NCBI GenBank assembly: GCA_963678675.1
Contig: OY783193.1
Span: 31,711,082-31,775,081 of the forward strand
Direction of reading: 5' to 3'
From: Xiphydria camelus
Taxonomy: Eukaryota > Arthropoda > Insecta > Hymenoptera > Xiphydriidae
Length of the DNA: 64,000 bases
Below, piece after piece: positions 1-10,617 of this stretch. Numbering within the stretch: the stretch's first letter is position 1; each line of letters begins with the position of its first letter. The position numbers were made by a program, and so were the translations under genes. Under the pieces are notes generated by a model that was not told the DNA's origin, did no database searches, and saw only the letters and a program-made list of their open reading frames with translations.

Positions 1-12
1 TTATTTTTAGTC

Positions 13-168
13 ATGAGTTCAGTAGATGGTAAGAAAAGAGGGAAGTGGACTGAAGAAGACCTCCAGAAGGATATGCGCAAATGTGTTGTTTGTATGACTT
101 ATGTTCACGAAGAATGTGCAGGCTTAACAGAAAAGGATAACGACCATTTCATATGCCCAAAATGTTAA
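13..168 (+). pseudogene. Internally deleted pogo-like transposase (N-terminus joined to C-terminal PHD-like finger)
   Basis: A 51-codon frame opens with ATG at 13 and ends with TAA at 166-168. Its first 19 residues (MSSVDGKKRGKWTEEDLQK) look like the start of a pogo/Tigger-type transposase, where a short basic leader precedes the first helix-turn-helix. Residue 20 onward (CVVCMTYVHEECAGL, then FICPKC) looks like the end of a C-terminal PHD-like zinc finger. The whole DNA-binding and DDE region is therefore missing, as expected for an internal-deletion derivative. The left end of the element is outside the window. Family assignment rests on motif recognition only. It could instead be two exons brought together by chance, but the frame is intact across the join. 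Confidence 0.5.
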
Positions 169-248
169 AATACGCCAACGATAAAATAAACGAGTTTATT
201 TTGAGTATTTTTTATTATTACTAAATATTTCTTTGCTTTCGCATTATA

Positions 249-465
249 GGCCATATTGGGTATATGGTCTACCCAATATGGCCTAAACGTATCCTTCACG
301 TTATTTCTTTCTAATTGACTTCCTAATTTCTCGATTCCCTTGAAGTTTATATTTTTTAGTTCCTAATAGATTACCCTTTCACATTCATCCATTGAAAGTA
401 AGTTATTTGCATTAACAAACGTTTTACAACCACTTAAAGCTTAGGTAGGCCATATTGGGTAGAGT
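249..465. repeat. Inverted terminal motif cluster (GGCCATATTGGGTA)
   Basis: A palindrome at 249-283 has arms GGCCATATTGGGTA and TACCCAATATGGCC, and a further copy of the motif lies at about 449-465. These look like terminal inverted repeats of pogo-like or similar non-autonomous elements, plausibly the 3' end of the deleted transposase at 13-168. Nothing coding is visible from 170 to about 918. Confidence 0.4.
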
Positions 466-918
466 TACCTTGCGTTTAGTAATAGGAATGAAAAATAGTA
501 CACTTCATATAGGTGCTATCACTGATTCTATCGGTCATCAATATTCTTATATACTATTGGTATGAAGAGAAAACTGATTTATAGGAAACTTCCACTTTCA
601 ACATTTATAAAGTTTGCGTATTTTTGAAAAATTCCAGAAAGTTCTTTAATTTCCCTGATTTTTCCCTATCTCATATAATTCTCTGAAAGTTTTAAGCTTT
701 CCAGAATTCCCTGACCACTGGACATTACAACGGCTGAACGTCTACTAGATCCATCTAGATATCCATGAGATGTACTTACCTACTTTTTATCGACGTCTAA
801 TAGACAACTAACAGACGTATTCGTTCTTCATACTAGTAGAAATTGAATCGAGGCAGTGTCGAGGCACTTTTAATTTTTTCCCCGACTCAAGCAAGGCACT
901 AACAAGCAACTATTAAGG

Positions 919-1737
919 TAGGGGAAGGACGGGCAAAATGGGGTATTTAAGAGTTGGTAGACCATAATTGAAGAAATTGAGGAATTAGAAACATTTCTCT
1001 CAAAATTACATAATGCCATACATATTTAGTTTTATAATACTAGTACGAAATATTACTTTAAAAGCATACATGTGTAGGAAAAACAGGTATAAATTAAAAA
1101 TCTGCAGATTACCTCGTTTTGCCCGCTGGGTAGGGCAAAATAGGGGTTATATGAAGGAATGAAAAATTTGTTTTATAATATCTGTGGACACAACCCACAA
1201 ATACCTATGTCTCATCCTCTTCATCTTCTACGCCAGCATATGAATTGTAAACCCATCTGATGCTTATGAAACATGCAGTCCATCATTTCGTCAAATATGA
1301 ATAAAAATCTCCACAATAAAGGCGCTCGGCATCGATATCTATCCCGTTTTGCCCTATCCAGTATAGTTTTTAAGCTGGATGTAATTTTCAAAATAAGAAA
1401 CATTTTCCAGAATGAGCTATTATTAAAACGTTTACCGCAAAGTGTCTACTTTTCTGTAGTAATTGCGATATCGCAGTTAAAACAAACATATCATAATTAC
1501 TTCATATCAAATATCCTGCGATATTGTAGGACGATGTCTCACATAGTATGTGGACGTAATGTTTGTATGTTCTTCGACTACCTATCACTGCTCTCGTACG
1601 TATTTTAGTTGACAGGGCGATCTATTTAGGTACCTACTTGAGTTCATGCGATTTCAGAGAGCTAGCAGTAATAATATAAAAGATAAGATGGGTACCCCGT
1701 TTTATCTTCCTACCCCGTTTTGCCCGCCCTTCCCCTA
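919..1737. mobile_element. Non-autonomous DNA transposon, GGGGAAGG..GGGCAAAA ends
   Basis: The segment starts at 919 with TAGGGGAAGGACGGGCAAAA and ends near 1737 with the near-exact inverted sequence (TTTTGCCCGCCCTTCCCCTA), both bounded by TA. Further TTTTGCCC-type motifs occur inside at about 1118 and 1349. The ORFs inside show no recognisable domain. TA boundaries fit a Tc1/mariner/pogo-type element. Confidence 0.6.
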
Positions 1738-1739
1738 TA

Positions 1740-2135
1740 CAGGGTGTTACTTAATGATAGGCCGTAATTGCAAGGGCACATTACTGAATCAATTTCCAGT
1801 AGAAAAGTTCATATTAACATGTGTCCCAAAATGTCTGGTTTTCAAGATACAGGACGTCAAAGTTTAAAAAAAATCGGTTTTTAAATAATATGTCAAAGAT
1901 TCTTGTGCCGATTTTGTTGACATTTGGCACTGTTGTTTATTGTAATAAGACGCTAAGTTAGCACTAACTAGAAGATAATTATGAGTTCCAGTGACGTCCC
2001 GGGGGATAGTCTCACGAATAATATTGACAAAAAAAGTGTACATTTTAGGACATATGTTAATATGAACTTTTCTACTGGAAAATTGATTCAGTAATGTGCC
2101 CTTGCAATTACGGCCTATCATTAAGTAACGCCCTG
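1740..2135. mobile_element. MITE with CAGGGTGTTACTTAATGATA ends
   Basis: Long inverted arms of about 100 bp: the sequence after 1740 (CAGGGTGTTACTTAATGATAGGC...) is the reverse complement of the sequence ending near 2135. TA dinucleotides flank both ends. It sits directly against the right end of the preceding element. The two ORFs here are mirror images of the arms and are not genes. Confidence 0.7.
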
Positions 2136-2142
2136 TATACAA

Positions 2143-3660
2143 ATTGTTAGGCCACTTTCCAATTTTTCCTGAATTATTTAAACAAAAGGCGTTGTTGAGG
2201 TAGATATCAAAGCAGTGTCAAGGCAAAATGAAAAGTAATTCTTCTAATTTTGTATCCATAGTAGAGGGTATTCATTTCTGTTGCCCATAGTCGAAGTGGA
2301 TTATCGTTGATTATTCGTGTTCTATTTTTGCACTTATGTAATGGGTGATCCTCCCAATATGATCATTATTTATGTAACCGGTTTTTATTCCAAAACTCTA
2401 TGTTTACTTGGTGTTTTCTTTTAGAATAAATAACTTTTTTAATATTTATAGAGAACATCCTAATATACGGATTTAAAATAAAAACCTCAATACTTTTTTA
2501 TTATCAAGTTTTCTCACGAAAAATCATTCCTCTGGACTGTAACCCTCAACCTTATCGTATCTATAGCATAAGAAATAGCTATTATTAACATTAGAACAGT
2601 GAAATATATTTGATTTTCTCAAATAATTAGATATTTATAACTCTTTCCCAAAAAAATAAGACAATAATATTGATGGCTCTCTAACAGAATAAGTCTAAAT
2701 CTTGTAACCCATTTCGTCGATCATTCCTCTGGTCCGATGTAAATGATTTAATAGTAGGTACCTAATGTAATGGATGGTGCTGGGTAGTCATAGTGAGCGG
2801 TGTAGGACCATTTAGATGACATTTAATCTAAGTTGAGTGATTGTTACTGCCTGATTCTATTGTCCATTCTTATTATATGCATCTTGTGGTATAAACTGAT
2901 AGTGTCACAAGCGACACAGTCATTCCTCTGGTAAGTATTATCAATATATTTTCAACTCGAAAGTCTCACTGTAATTAATATAATGTAAACTAGTGATTCT
3001 CTACTCAAACCATATATATATGAGATTAAGAAAACATTTAATCGCTGCATGTGGTTTTAAAAACCGCCAAAATTATCATTCCTCTGGCTTTAGGACATTT
3101 CATACGTGAATTTCGAAGACGTAGTAGCCATTTTACCCTCTCCAATAATAATTTATCATCAGTGCAAACATTATTATCAGTTTTATAAAGTCATTGATGT
3201 TTTTGAGCAGGGATAATAAATATTTGCAGTTATTTTGCTCCTGATTATTTATAATAAGTTAGAAACCCAAAAAGTGTCTGTTTTACGTATTATATATGTT
3301 AGGCAAGAAACCTACTAATACTTTTTTTCTTGTGATAATATCAGTAATAAATTATTATTTAGCAAAATGTGTGCATCGTTCCTCTTCCATCTTTACTCTG
3401 GCAGTACCATTTCTTACCAAGGCGATAAATGCAATAAAACTGAAAAATCAGTTTGATCTTTGAGTAATGATAATAACTCAGTCATAATCTAAACCAGTCC
3501 AATTTTATATGCAAAAATTAAACAACTATTTTAAAAAAAATTTACTCAGCAAAAAGATCATTTTCGGAGAACCACCCTAATATACTTTATAATCACGTCG
3601 CTCTAAGGGTTTATGCTTCCTTTGCGAGATGGTGAGATTTCACACGGTGTCTCCATACTA
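2143..3660. other. AT-rich region with four spaced copies of TCATTCCTCTGG
   Basis: No gene is visible. The 12-mer TCATTCCTCTGG occurs exactly at 2524, 2721, 2920 and 3076, with no wider similarity between the surrounding sequences that I can see. Clusters of TTATTATCAG-like and AATAATAT-like sequence follow. The role is unknown. Confidence 0.4.
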
Positions 3661-3669
3661 CGCTAGTAA

Positions 3670-3863
3670 GACCCGATGCAGACGAGGCCACTTTTAGTGG
3701 CGAACGCGTGCGATCGCCACTGGCCTCTTTTGGAAAACTATAGAATTAAATTGGTGCATGTGTGTGTGCATACTTGACTACTGCTGTGGCCCACGTTATT
3801 TCGCAGTGGCCAGTGGTGATCGCAGGCGTTCGCCACTAAAAGTGGCCTCGTCTGCATCGGGTC
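3670..3863. mobile_element. MITE with 3-bp TAA target duplication
   Basis: Arms of about 60 bp (GACCCGATGCAGACGAGGCC at the left and its inverse at the right) are flanked by TAA at 3667-3669 and 3864-3866. A 3-bp TWA target duplication is typical of PIF/Harbinger-derived MITEs. The 71-codon ORF over its right end is an arm artefact. Confidence 0.7.
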
Positions 3864-3869
3864 TAAATC

Positions 3870-4690
3870 TCTATTTTGTCACTCAGTGTCAAATACTCGG
3901 TTTCATGGGCGTCCTCGACGCATGTGAAATCATCTTTCACACACCAATTCGTGAAAAGTTGCGCAGTGCGTGAAATAACCTGCGCAGTGCGTGAAATCGT
4001 CAACCTCGTATTTGACACTTAGTGACAAAAAATAGAATTCGTTATTCGGTTGTTTCGCGCCGTTCTAACGAGTGTGATTGCCGTACTCGCTTCGCTCGTG
4101 CGGCAAACTTCACACTCGTTAAAAACAGCGCTTCACGCCCTAATAACGAAAATAACTATTTTGTCACTCAGAGTGTCAAATACTCGGTTTCATGGGCGTC
4201 CTCGACGCATGTGAAATCATCTTTCACACACCAATTCGTGAAAAGTTGCGCAGTGCGTGAAATCGTCAACCTCGTATTTGACACTTAGTGACAAAAAATA
4301 GAATTCGTTATTCGGTTGTTTCGCGCCGTTCTAACGAGTGTGATTGCCGTACTCGCTTCGCTCGTGCGGCAAACTTCACACTCGCGTTAAAAACGGCGCT
4401 TCACGTCCTCATAACGAAAATAACTATTTTGTCACTCAGAGTGTCAAATACTCGGTTTCATGGGCGTCCTCGACGCATGTGAAATCATCTTTCACACACC
4501 AATTCGTGAAAAGTTGCGCAGTGCGTGAAATCGTCAACCTCGTATTTGACACTTAGTGACAAAAAATAGAATTCGTTATTCAGTTGTTTCGCGCCGTTCT
4601 AACGAGTGTGATTGCCGTACTCGCTTCGCTCGTGCGGCAAACTTCACACTCGTTAGAAACAGCGCTTCACGCCCTAATAACGAAAATAAC
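3870..4690. repeat. Tandem array, about 268-bp unit, three copies
   Basis: The same block recurs in direct orientation; the marker ATGGGCGTCCTCGACGCATG lies at 3905, 4192 and 4460 (the first spacing is longer because of a small local duplication of GCGCAGTGCGTGAAAT). Each unit contains a hairpin built from TAACGAGTGTGATTGCCG and its imperfect inverse, and a second inverted pair around TTGTCACT/AGTGACAA. ORFs read through the units (for example at 4022-4288 and 4288-4482) repeat the same peptide and look like satellite artefacts. Confidence 0.75.
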
Positions 4691-4730
4691 TATTAGAGTA
4701 TCGAGGGGGGTAGATGTAAGCACGACTCAC

Positions 4731-4994
4731 CTCTGACGCTGTTCTCCTCCAATCGCTCTTCCTTTTGCAGCAACACGGGGCTGTAAACACCCGTCGCCTG
4801 GAGACGCAGATGCGCAAGGTGTCGTGCGAGGACTCGACCGCCGGGAATTCGTTGCCACTGATCGTCAGCTATCTCCAGCAATTCCTTACCGGACGGCGGC
4901 AATAACGAAGAGGACGGTTCTGGCTCGATGGAGAACACGCGTCCGCACCACGTCACCCACGACGATATGTGACCGGCGTTCCACTCTGACGGAT
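4731..4994 (-). CDS. Ets21C: ETS-family transcription factor, exon 2 (SAM/Pointed domain)
   Basis: The exon follows an acceptor (CTGCAG) and ends at a GTGAGT donor. It begins DPSEWNAGHISSWVTWCGRV and continues with FSIEPEPSS, SGKELLEIADDQW and GGRVLARHLAHLR. This is the pattern of the Pointed/SAM domain of ETS factors: DP..W...H...W..W, then GKEL and a final HL..LR helix. The phase-1 boundary joins exactly to the exon at 7154-7562. In the FLI/ERG group, to which insect Ets21C belongs, this domain mediates protein interactions and precedes the DNA-binding ETS domain. No ETS domain is in the window; the phase-1 donor means the gene continues past the left edge. The ETS Pointed assignment is fairly firm; the specific orthologue is a guess. 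Confidence 0.72.
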
Positions 4995-5346
4995 CTGCAG
5001 GGAGAAGGCAAACCCTCTACCTATATTCAGATTGAAAATCGAATATCGAGCAAGTAATCCCTTTATTTATACCGCCACATATTCGACTCATCCGACTGTG
5101 TATAACCGAACAACAATTTGTGGTATCTCGATGTCAGTCGTTATTAACACGAGAGAATCGTAGCCGTTCGTTTAGTCATACATTCGGATAGTCGAGATTT
5201 CGCGGTAAAGGCGCAAGGACTTCGCCAAACGCCGATATAAATAATTTTCCCTCTCTATAGTACCCCACCTCGAACCTCTCCAGGAATTACGTCATTTTCC
5301 GTAGCGTCACACCGCACGCTTCCGAGAACCCGGAGGACAACGTCGC

Positions 5347-5425
5347 ACGAAATTTTGTGCACTTTTTATTTAGAACGCGCCATATTGGTTTTTGGAGTCA
5401 TGAAAATGCAATTCTGACTGCACCG
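5347..5425. repeat. Fragment of the piggyBac-like family found whole at 17755-18676
   Basis: GCACGAAATTTTGTGCACTT and the following CATATTGGTTTTTGGAGTCA closely match the interior arms at about 17.88-17.95 kb and 18.47-18.55 kb. No ends or target duplication are visible, so it is a truncated copy within the ETS gene intron. Confidence 0.55.
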
Positions 5426-5844
5426 CACTGTCCGAAGCGCGTTCGTTTCGGAGACTTCGTCGGTTTTCAGCCTCCACGCGCCTATCGCAATGCGCGATGT
5501 GGCGAGGAAGCAGCCGTAGCGTGAATCACGCACCCGCTGCAATTCTATCGTACGATTCGATATTTGTCCGCTGCGATTCAATCGAATACCGCATTTGAGT
5601 TTGAGCGTCTTTTACATACTTTCGCTGGATCAATCTTTATCGTCGAGGTTGCGGTCGATCGTATACCTTTGAAAAGAGCAGAATTGCGGTAAAATTTATT
5701 ATTATCAATCCGCGCGTATAAAGGTGAGCATATCCGATGTGGCTTATTATTGAATTGTTTCGATCGATTCGATCGTAAATGCATGTGATGAGTATCCGAG
5801 CGGAACGTGATTATCCAGGGCGCCATAACGAAGGTCCAAAGGAG

Positions 5845-6702
5845 TACCGTAAACCGGGGGAACTTCGACACCTACTATAATTTTGTTATAATTTTGCCTT
5901 TTTCCTGTTTTTTTTTTAATATTAGGTATGTAATAATGACCCTCAATATGAATGTCCTTCCTGTGCCTCGTGCTCAGTTTGCTTGATAGATTATTCCGAG
6001 TACGTTAATCGAAAGGCTTGGATTAAGTGCGTAACGTGCAATAAAAATGGATTTGTGGTCATTGTAATAATGGTTCAAAGCGAGCGAATTACGAATGTTC
6101 TGTTTGCGAAGATGATGACTAAAGACTGACTATTAGTCCCTATTATTATAATTTTTTGTTTTTTGTTTTGTTCTTTTATTTGTTTGTTTATTTTGTTTAC
6201 GTTTATTTTTTTGAGAATGTTCTTTTTAGTTTTACTTTTTAGAGAATGTGATTTGTTTTTTAAAACCAAATGTGCCTTAAAACCCAAGGTTTTTATTTTA
6301 ATACAATCGTTTTATATCATATGGCCTTTTATTGTACCTACTCTTATTGTTAGTTGATACTCTTCTGACCTTTAAAATATGGTAAAACTATGTAAAATTA
6401 ACCTGATTTTACTTTTTTTGGTGTCGAACTTACCCAGGAGCTTTCCTAGTTCGACAATTCACTAAAATACATAGGGTGTCGAAGTAAGTTACAGGGTAAC
6501 TGTATATGGGGTAACTTCGACACCAACAAGACACCAAAAAAAAGGGAGAAGGGGGTGGGGGACAAAACTGATTTTTTCGTGGTTAAAAGCCAAGACATCA
6601 AATGTTACAATGGCATAATAGTCAACGGTTTCTAGTTGATACATTTTTGTGAGCGGGGTTAAATATGTCAAAAACCTGTCGAAGTTCCCCCGGTTTACGG
6701 TA
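5845..6702. mobile_element. Pogo-like derivative with C-terminal PHD-like remnant
   Basis: The ends are inverted: TACCGTAAACCGGGGGAACT near 5845 and its inverse finishing near 6702, with TA at both edges. The same GGGGTAACTTCGACACC theme recurs at about 6508. It lies in the ETS gene intron. Inside, at 5926-6122, is a Cys-rich coding remnant described separately. Internal deletion has removed the rest of the transposase. Confidence 0.6.
5926..6122 (+). pseudogene. Transposase C-terminal PHD-like finger, frameshifted
   Basis: An acceptor-like ATATTAG precedes a Cys-rich frame: CNNDPQYECPSCASCSVC, then WIKCVTCNK; after a frame slip in an A-run it continues WICGHCNNG and YECSVCEDDD to TAA at 6120-6122. 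The spacing of Cys and His resembles the PHD-type fingers at the C-terminus of some insect pogo-like transposases. The slip shows that it is dead. Confidence 0.5.
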
Positions 6703-6785
6703 ACTAACGGTAGGACGCGGAATAAGTGATGTCTTATAGCCATCGCTGATATCCATGTCAATACACGGAAAAAAAAGACGGACAT

Positions 6786-7050
6786 TTTTACTGCTTCATC
6801 CAGTAACGCTGAGACTCGAGCTCATTTTCAAGAATCTGTACAGACCCGGGGCACATTGATACGCGTAGTTGTCCCCTCGTTGCCTTGGAAAGTAATAGAA
6901 ATGAGGGGTCAACTTTACGTATCAACTTACCCCGGTCTCCCCTACTAGGTATGTACTGCTGACAGCAGTAGATAAAGATGTCTCCTCTCTGTACAATTTC
7001 TTGAGAACGAGCTCGAGTCTCAGCGCTACTGGATGAAGTAGTAAAAATTC
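6786..7050. mobile_element. MITE containing a second, inner inverted pair
   Basis: The outer arms (CTTCATCCAGTAACGCTGAG at about 6793 and its inverse ending near 7043) enclose a second inverted pair (GACCCGGGGCACATTGATAC at about 6843 and its inverse ending near 6943). This may be one MITE inside another or one compound foldback. It lies in the ETS gene intron, about 100 bp from the exon donor. Confidence 0.55.
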
Positions 7051-7153
7051 CTGTTTTTTTGTGTGTAGGTATATGTACCTATGCTGTTATAGCCATAGGT
7101 ATCTACTCTGCGCAAGGAGAAAAGTACCTAGATGTTAAGAGCGTAGAACTTAC

Positions 7154-7562
7154 CAGACGGTACCATCACTGGTTCGTCCCTTGTCGTCTCATTCTCGTCC
7201 TTACTTAGTGCGGTTTTCAATCTCACGTTACTTCCGCTCTCTTGCGAAGTCCGCTGTAGGAGTGTCGTGGAAGAAGTCGTTTCCAATTTTTGCTCGCAAT
7301 CGTCGTCGACGTTGACCACTCCGCGCTGCAACTGCAGGCCACCGCCGTGTGACTCTTTTCCCACGGAGACGGATCCGCTCTCGCCCGCAACGAAGGACCA
7401 GGATTTCCGTATCGAGTCATCGCAGTCATTGGCCGTTTGGAACTCGCGCCTCTGCTTGCTTGCCGTTCTCGTTTCCCGATGCGAGCCTCCGAGACTCGAC
7501 TCGGCTTTTAACGAGGCTGACGCGACGAGTTCCTTCCCCGTGGGACGATGATTCAAAGACAT
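7154..7562 (-). CDS. Ets21C: ETS-family transcription factor, first coding exon
   Basis: ATG at 7562-7560 opens 136 codons plus one base, ending at a strong GTAAGT donor. The encoded segment is polar, Ser/Thr/Glu-rich and low in hydrophobic residues (for example KAESSLGGSHRETRTASK), which suits a disordered N-terminal region. The single overhanging G joins the AT of the Pointed-domain exon (4994-4731) to give an Asp codon, so PS is followed by DPSEW without a frame break. The intervening intron (4995-7153) contains two transposon derivatives. The ORF upstream at 7426-7854 is an overlapping shadow in another frame. GC-rich sequence at about 7.5-8.5 kb probably holds the promoter. Confidence 0.68.
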
Positions 7563-8690
7563 CGATAATATATCCGGGCTTCCGTGATTCCGCCCAATGG
7601 CAGCAGAGCGGTGATTCGTTAAATCCAGTCACTGCTCTTCCAGGTACTCCGCCGCGCTCGTCATCGTCTCGTGTGGTCTTTTTTTCTTTCTTCCGAGATC
7701 CGGTCGCGCGCTGAGTCCGCTGTGCGCTTGCAGTTGGCCGCGCGATTCGGGCTGTAGTACACGCGTGTAGGTTATTGGTCGGGGGCGCTGCGAAATCCCT
7801 CGCCTGTATCGCGCAGTGTGTATAAAGAATGCGCGCCTTTTTTCTAGGACGCAAGGTTCATCTCGCGAAGGAACGCGTATCCAAATTGAAACGATATGCC
7901 ACGGCGGAAGATCGCGATGAGTGTCGTCACGTTCTCACGTAGACGTTCGCGTAGGTGGGCAGGGTACAGGCGTACTTCCGTGCCTGGAAGAGCTTCGCTG
8001 AACACCGGACGTCCCGCGAGCTTACGCTAGCTTCGTCGAGAAACGCGCCGCGCCGTTTGCGATGTAGCTATATCGTTTGCGATCCGCAATTGCGTCTACC
8101 CCGTTCGACGTATAGCGGGTGAACTCTGCGAAATTCTTCCCGACGTCTCAGACCCCTCCTCCTCGAACCGTATTGATACGCGACCCATACTTTGCCGACA
8201 ATCACGATCCGCAACCACGCGGACGCATTTCTCAAGGCAGTTTCGTCATGCTTCAGGCACGACACGTGAATGGACCCAAATCTCGAGGTCTTATTGGCCG
8301 GGTGCGATTCCCGGAACCAGAAGGAGACCGCAGTGTATTCGGGGCGTGCATCGTCCACCGCTGAATCACGGCAACCGGCGGCGCCATGTTCAACGCGCCG
8401 GTTTTTTTCTTCTGCCCGCGGGCATTCGCTGGGTTCGGTGGGAAACGTATGCGTACATAATATGTATATGCTCTAATATGCACATGCTTGAAAGTAGGTA
8501 ACCGACGTCCGCAATGTAACGTGCGGGAGCCTGTCAAGATTCGCGCGATCCTTCGTATGCGTGAATGTTTATCGCTCCTTGCGAAGGGAGGGGAGCTGAT
8601 TTGACAAAAATAAAGTGTTTCACGAAATACTTTAATGTTGCGTCGAGAGGCGGCCTCGGGCAAAATATTATTTGAAGATTTTCTTGCTTT
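7563..8690. other. GC-rich presumed promoter / 5' UTR region of the ETS gene
   Basis: Compared with its surroundings this segment is GC- and CpG-rich and lies directly upstream of the ETS gene start codon. Several ORFs on both strands (7426-7854, 8068-8358, 8253-8663) show arginine-rich, low-complexity translations with no domain and look like GC-rich shadows. I see no convincing TATA box. Confidence 0.35.
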
Positions 8691-8868
8691 AGATTTTGTA
8701 TACTACGAGAATATCGTAGTATACATTTGCACCAGAGGTCCTTTTGTAACTTCTTGAGTGTGTTTGGGATTGTAATATCATTACATAAATGTGAAAGTTG
8801 ATTGATTATTTAATGAAATGTCTAAATTAGATTCTCAATGAATTCTAAGTTTAAATTGAATCTTTAAT

Positions 8869-9091
8869 ATCGATACCTTACTTTGAAAACCTCATAATTT
8901 TTCAAAAATTGAACTTACGAGGTTTTAAAAGTAAGGTGTCGATATTCGTCTTTGTTTCCTCGGGAGGGCGGAGAGAGATCGACATTTCTTATAACAATAC
9001 GCGGATATCGATGCCTTACTTTGAAAACCTCGTAAGTTCAATCTTTCAAAAATTGAACTTACGAGGTTTTCAAAGTAAGGTATCGATATAC
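8869..9091. repeat. Two neighbouring palindromic elements of one family
   Basis: Two foldbacks lie about 60 bp apart, at roughly 8869-8948 and 9005-9091. Both have ends ATCGATACCTTACTTTGAAA / its inverse and a centre around AATTTTTCAAAAATTGAACTT. They are close copies in the same orientation. There is no coding sequence. The rest of 8700-9690 is AT-rich with nothing recognised. Confidence 0.65.
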
Positions 9092-9696
9092 AAGGCTATT
9101 TATAGTAGTGACATCTGTTAGTCGTATTTTGAGATGACTACGTCCGAACTCATCTGATCACAACTCTAAAGAATACCTATAGGTAGGCAAGCTGTAGGTA
9201 CACCTACGCAGGGTGGAGGTATTTAGAATATATACTATAGAGACTACTATAGAGTCTTGTATTATAATATAAAACGTGATTATCGTATACTCGGTTTTCA
9301 AGGGTTAAACATACTTTTCGGGTGTGAGTGTTTGCAGTGCGATGTGGCTGCAATTTATTTCGGATGATATCGTACAAATATTAATCTGACAAGTGTAGTA
9401 TATTAATGTGGGTTTTTACAGTTATCATGCCATCGATAACTTATGTTTGGGATGCGATATCAATATGAGATTTGCAGGATCTTTTTTACTTTAATTCCGA
9501 GTTAAAGATACCTCGAAAGTATCCAATATAACACCTCGATTATACAGAGTGCTTTTCAGTTCGTCGTTTATGACTGGTAATCTCGTTTAAATTCGCGTCT
9601 CGTGTGGATGGTGTGCTCAAAAACGCTCAAAAGCGCTCTACCTATACGCATGTACGCGAATGAATTTGATAATTTAAGGTAAATTCTTATTCATAA

Positions 9697-10617
9697 TTAT
9701 TGCCTCTTTTTAGCAGCTTTAAGTGTTCTGGTTTGTTTTTGCTTCTCTCCACCGGAAAGATATGAGGTTATTACTTCAGACATGTCTGGCATGTTATAGC
9801 TGGTCAAATTATTCAATTGCTCCATTTCTTTTCTAGTCTCAGGATCGTTCATAATTTTTGGTAAAATCATAATCAAGACTAAGGGTAGAATCATCATCAG
9901 GACCTGCGAAAATAAATTTGTGGGAATAAAAATACAATAATTTTTTTACAGCTTTTTAAACTCAAAGTATCTCATTCGGGGCGAATTGAAGATTTAAAAG
10001 GGAGGAACTTGAAATATTATGAATGTGCGTTATTGATGATCTTACCATTGGGTTGAATAAAAAGTCTGTGACTCTCCATTGCTCCCTAAGCTGAAAGTAT
10101 CGGAAAGGTGCAAAGGGCTTCATTTTCAGAGGGTAAGGCACTTGGATAACCTGAGAGGTTTGAACCAAGTTGACCTTTCTCGCCCTAAATTTGCCTTTGG
10201 AATTAATTTCAACTCTAACTGGCTCATAAGCGTAGTTTGGATTTACCACTTCAATGACGTATGATCCCGATGGTACATTGGAGATAATGAAAGTTCCATC
10301 CTCTCTGAAAGTAGCAAAATGAAATATTTTAGTAGAATACAAATAAGATGTACGCAGATACGTGGCAACTATCTGACTTTACGTCGAACTATAAAAATAA
10401 TGTCAAAATTCACCAACCTCAAAAATCCGTAATGTTCTACACCATTAGCCATGACGTGGGACATGAGTTGCCATCCAGTGGATGCCGCATTTTCCCAAGG
10501 GAACACCTTACCCTCGATAACGTACAGTTCCGTGGATTGATCATCATCGCTGTCGGCAAATGCGTGGTACCCGAAGAAAGTAATCAACGCGGAAATATAA
10601 ATTAAACGCAAAATCAT
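9697..10617 (-). CDS. EMC7: ER membrane protein complex subunit 7
   Basis: Three exons: 10617-10418, 10304-10046 and 9903-9697. All junctions are GT..AG and keep phase, giving 221 residues, close to the length of animal EMC7. The start carries a hydrophobic signal peptide (residues 1-21, ending HAFA). Next comes a lumenal beta-sandwich that contains VIEGKVFPW and, across the first junction, GFLREDGTFIISNVPSGSYV, then YPLKMKPFAPFRYFQLREQW. A transmembrane helix (VLMMILPLVLIMILP) follows, then a basic cytosolic tail ending AKKRQ. EMC7 is a lumenal-facing subunit of the complex that inserts membrane-protein helices at the ER. It is transcribed divergently from RBM42. Orthology is clear from order and motifs. 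Confidence 0.93.

Noticed and set aside
7426..7854. 142-codon minus-strand ORF upstream of the ETS exon
   Set aside because: It overlaps the supported first exon in another frame, is Arg/Thr-rich without a domain, and lies in GC-rich sequence where long random frames are expected.
8068..8663. Several overlapping ORFs on both strands
   Set aside because: Arginine-rich translations with no motif; explained by high GC content in the presumed promoter.
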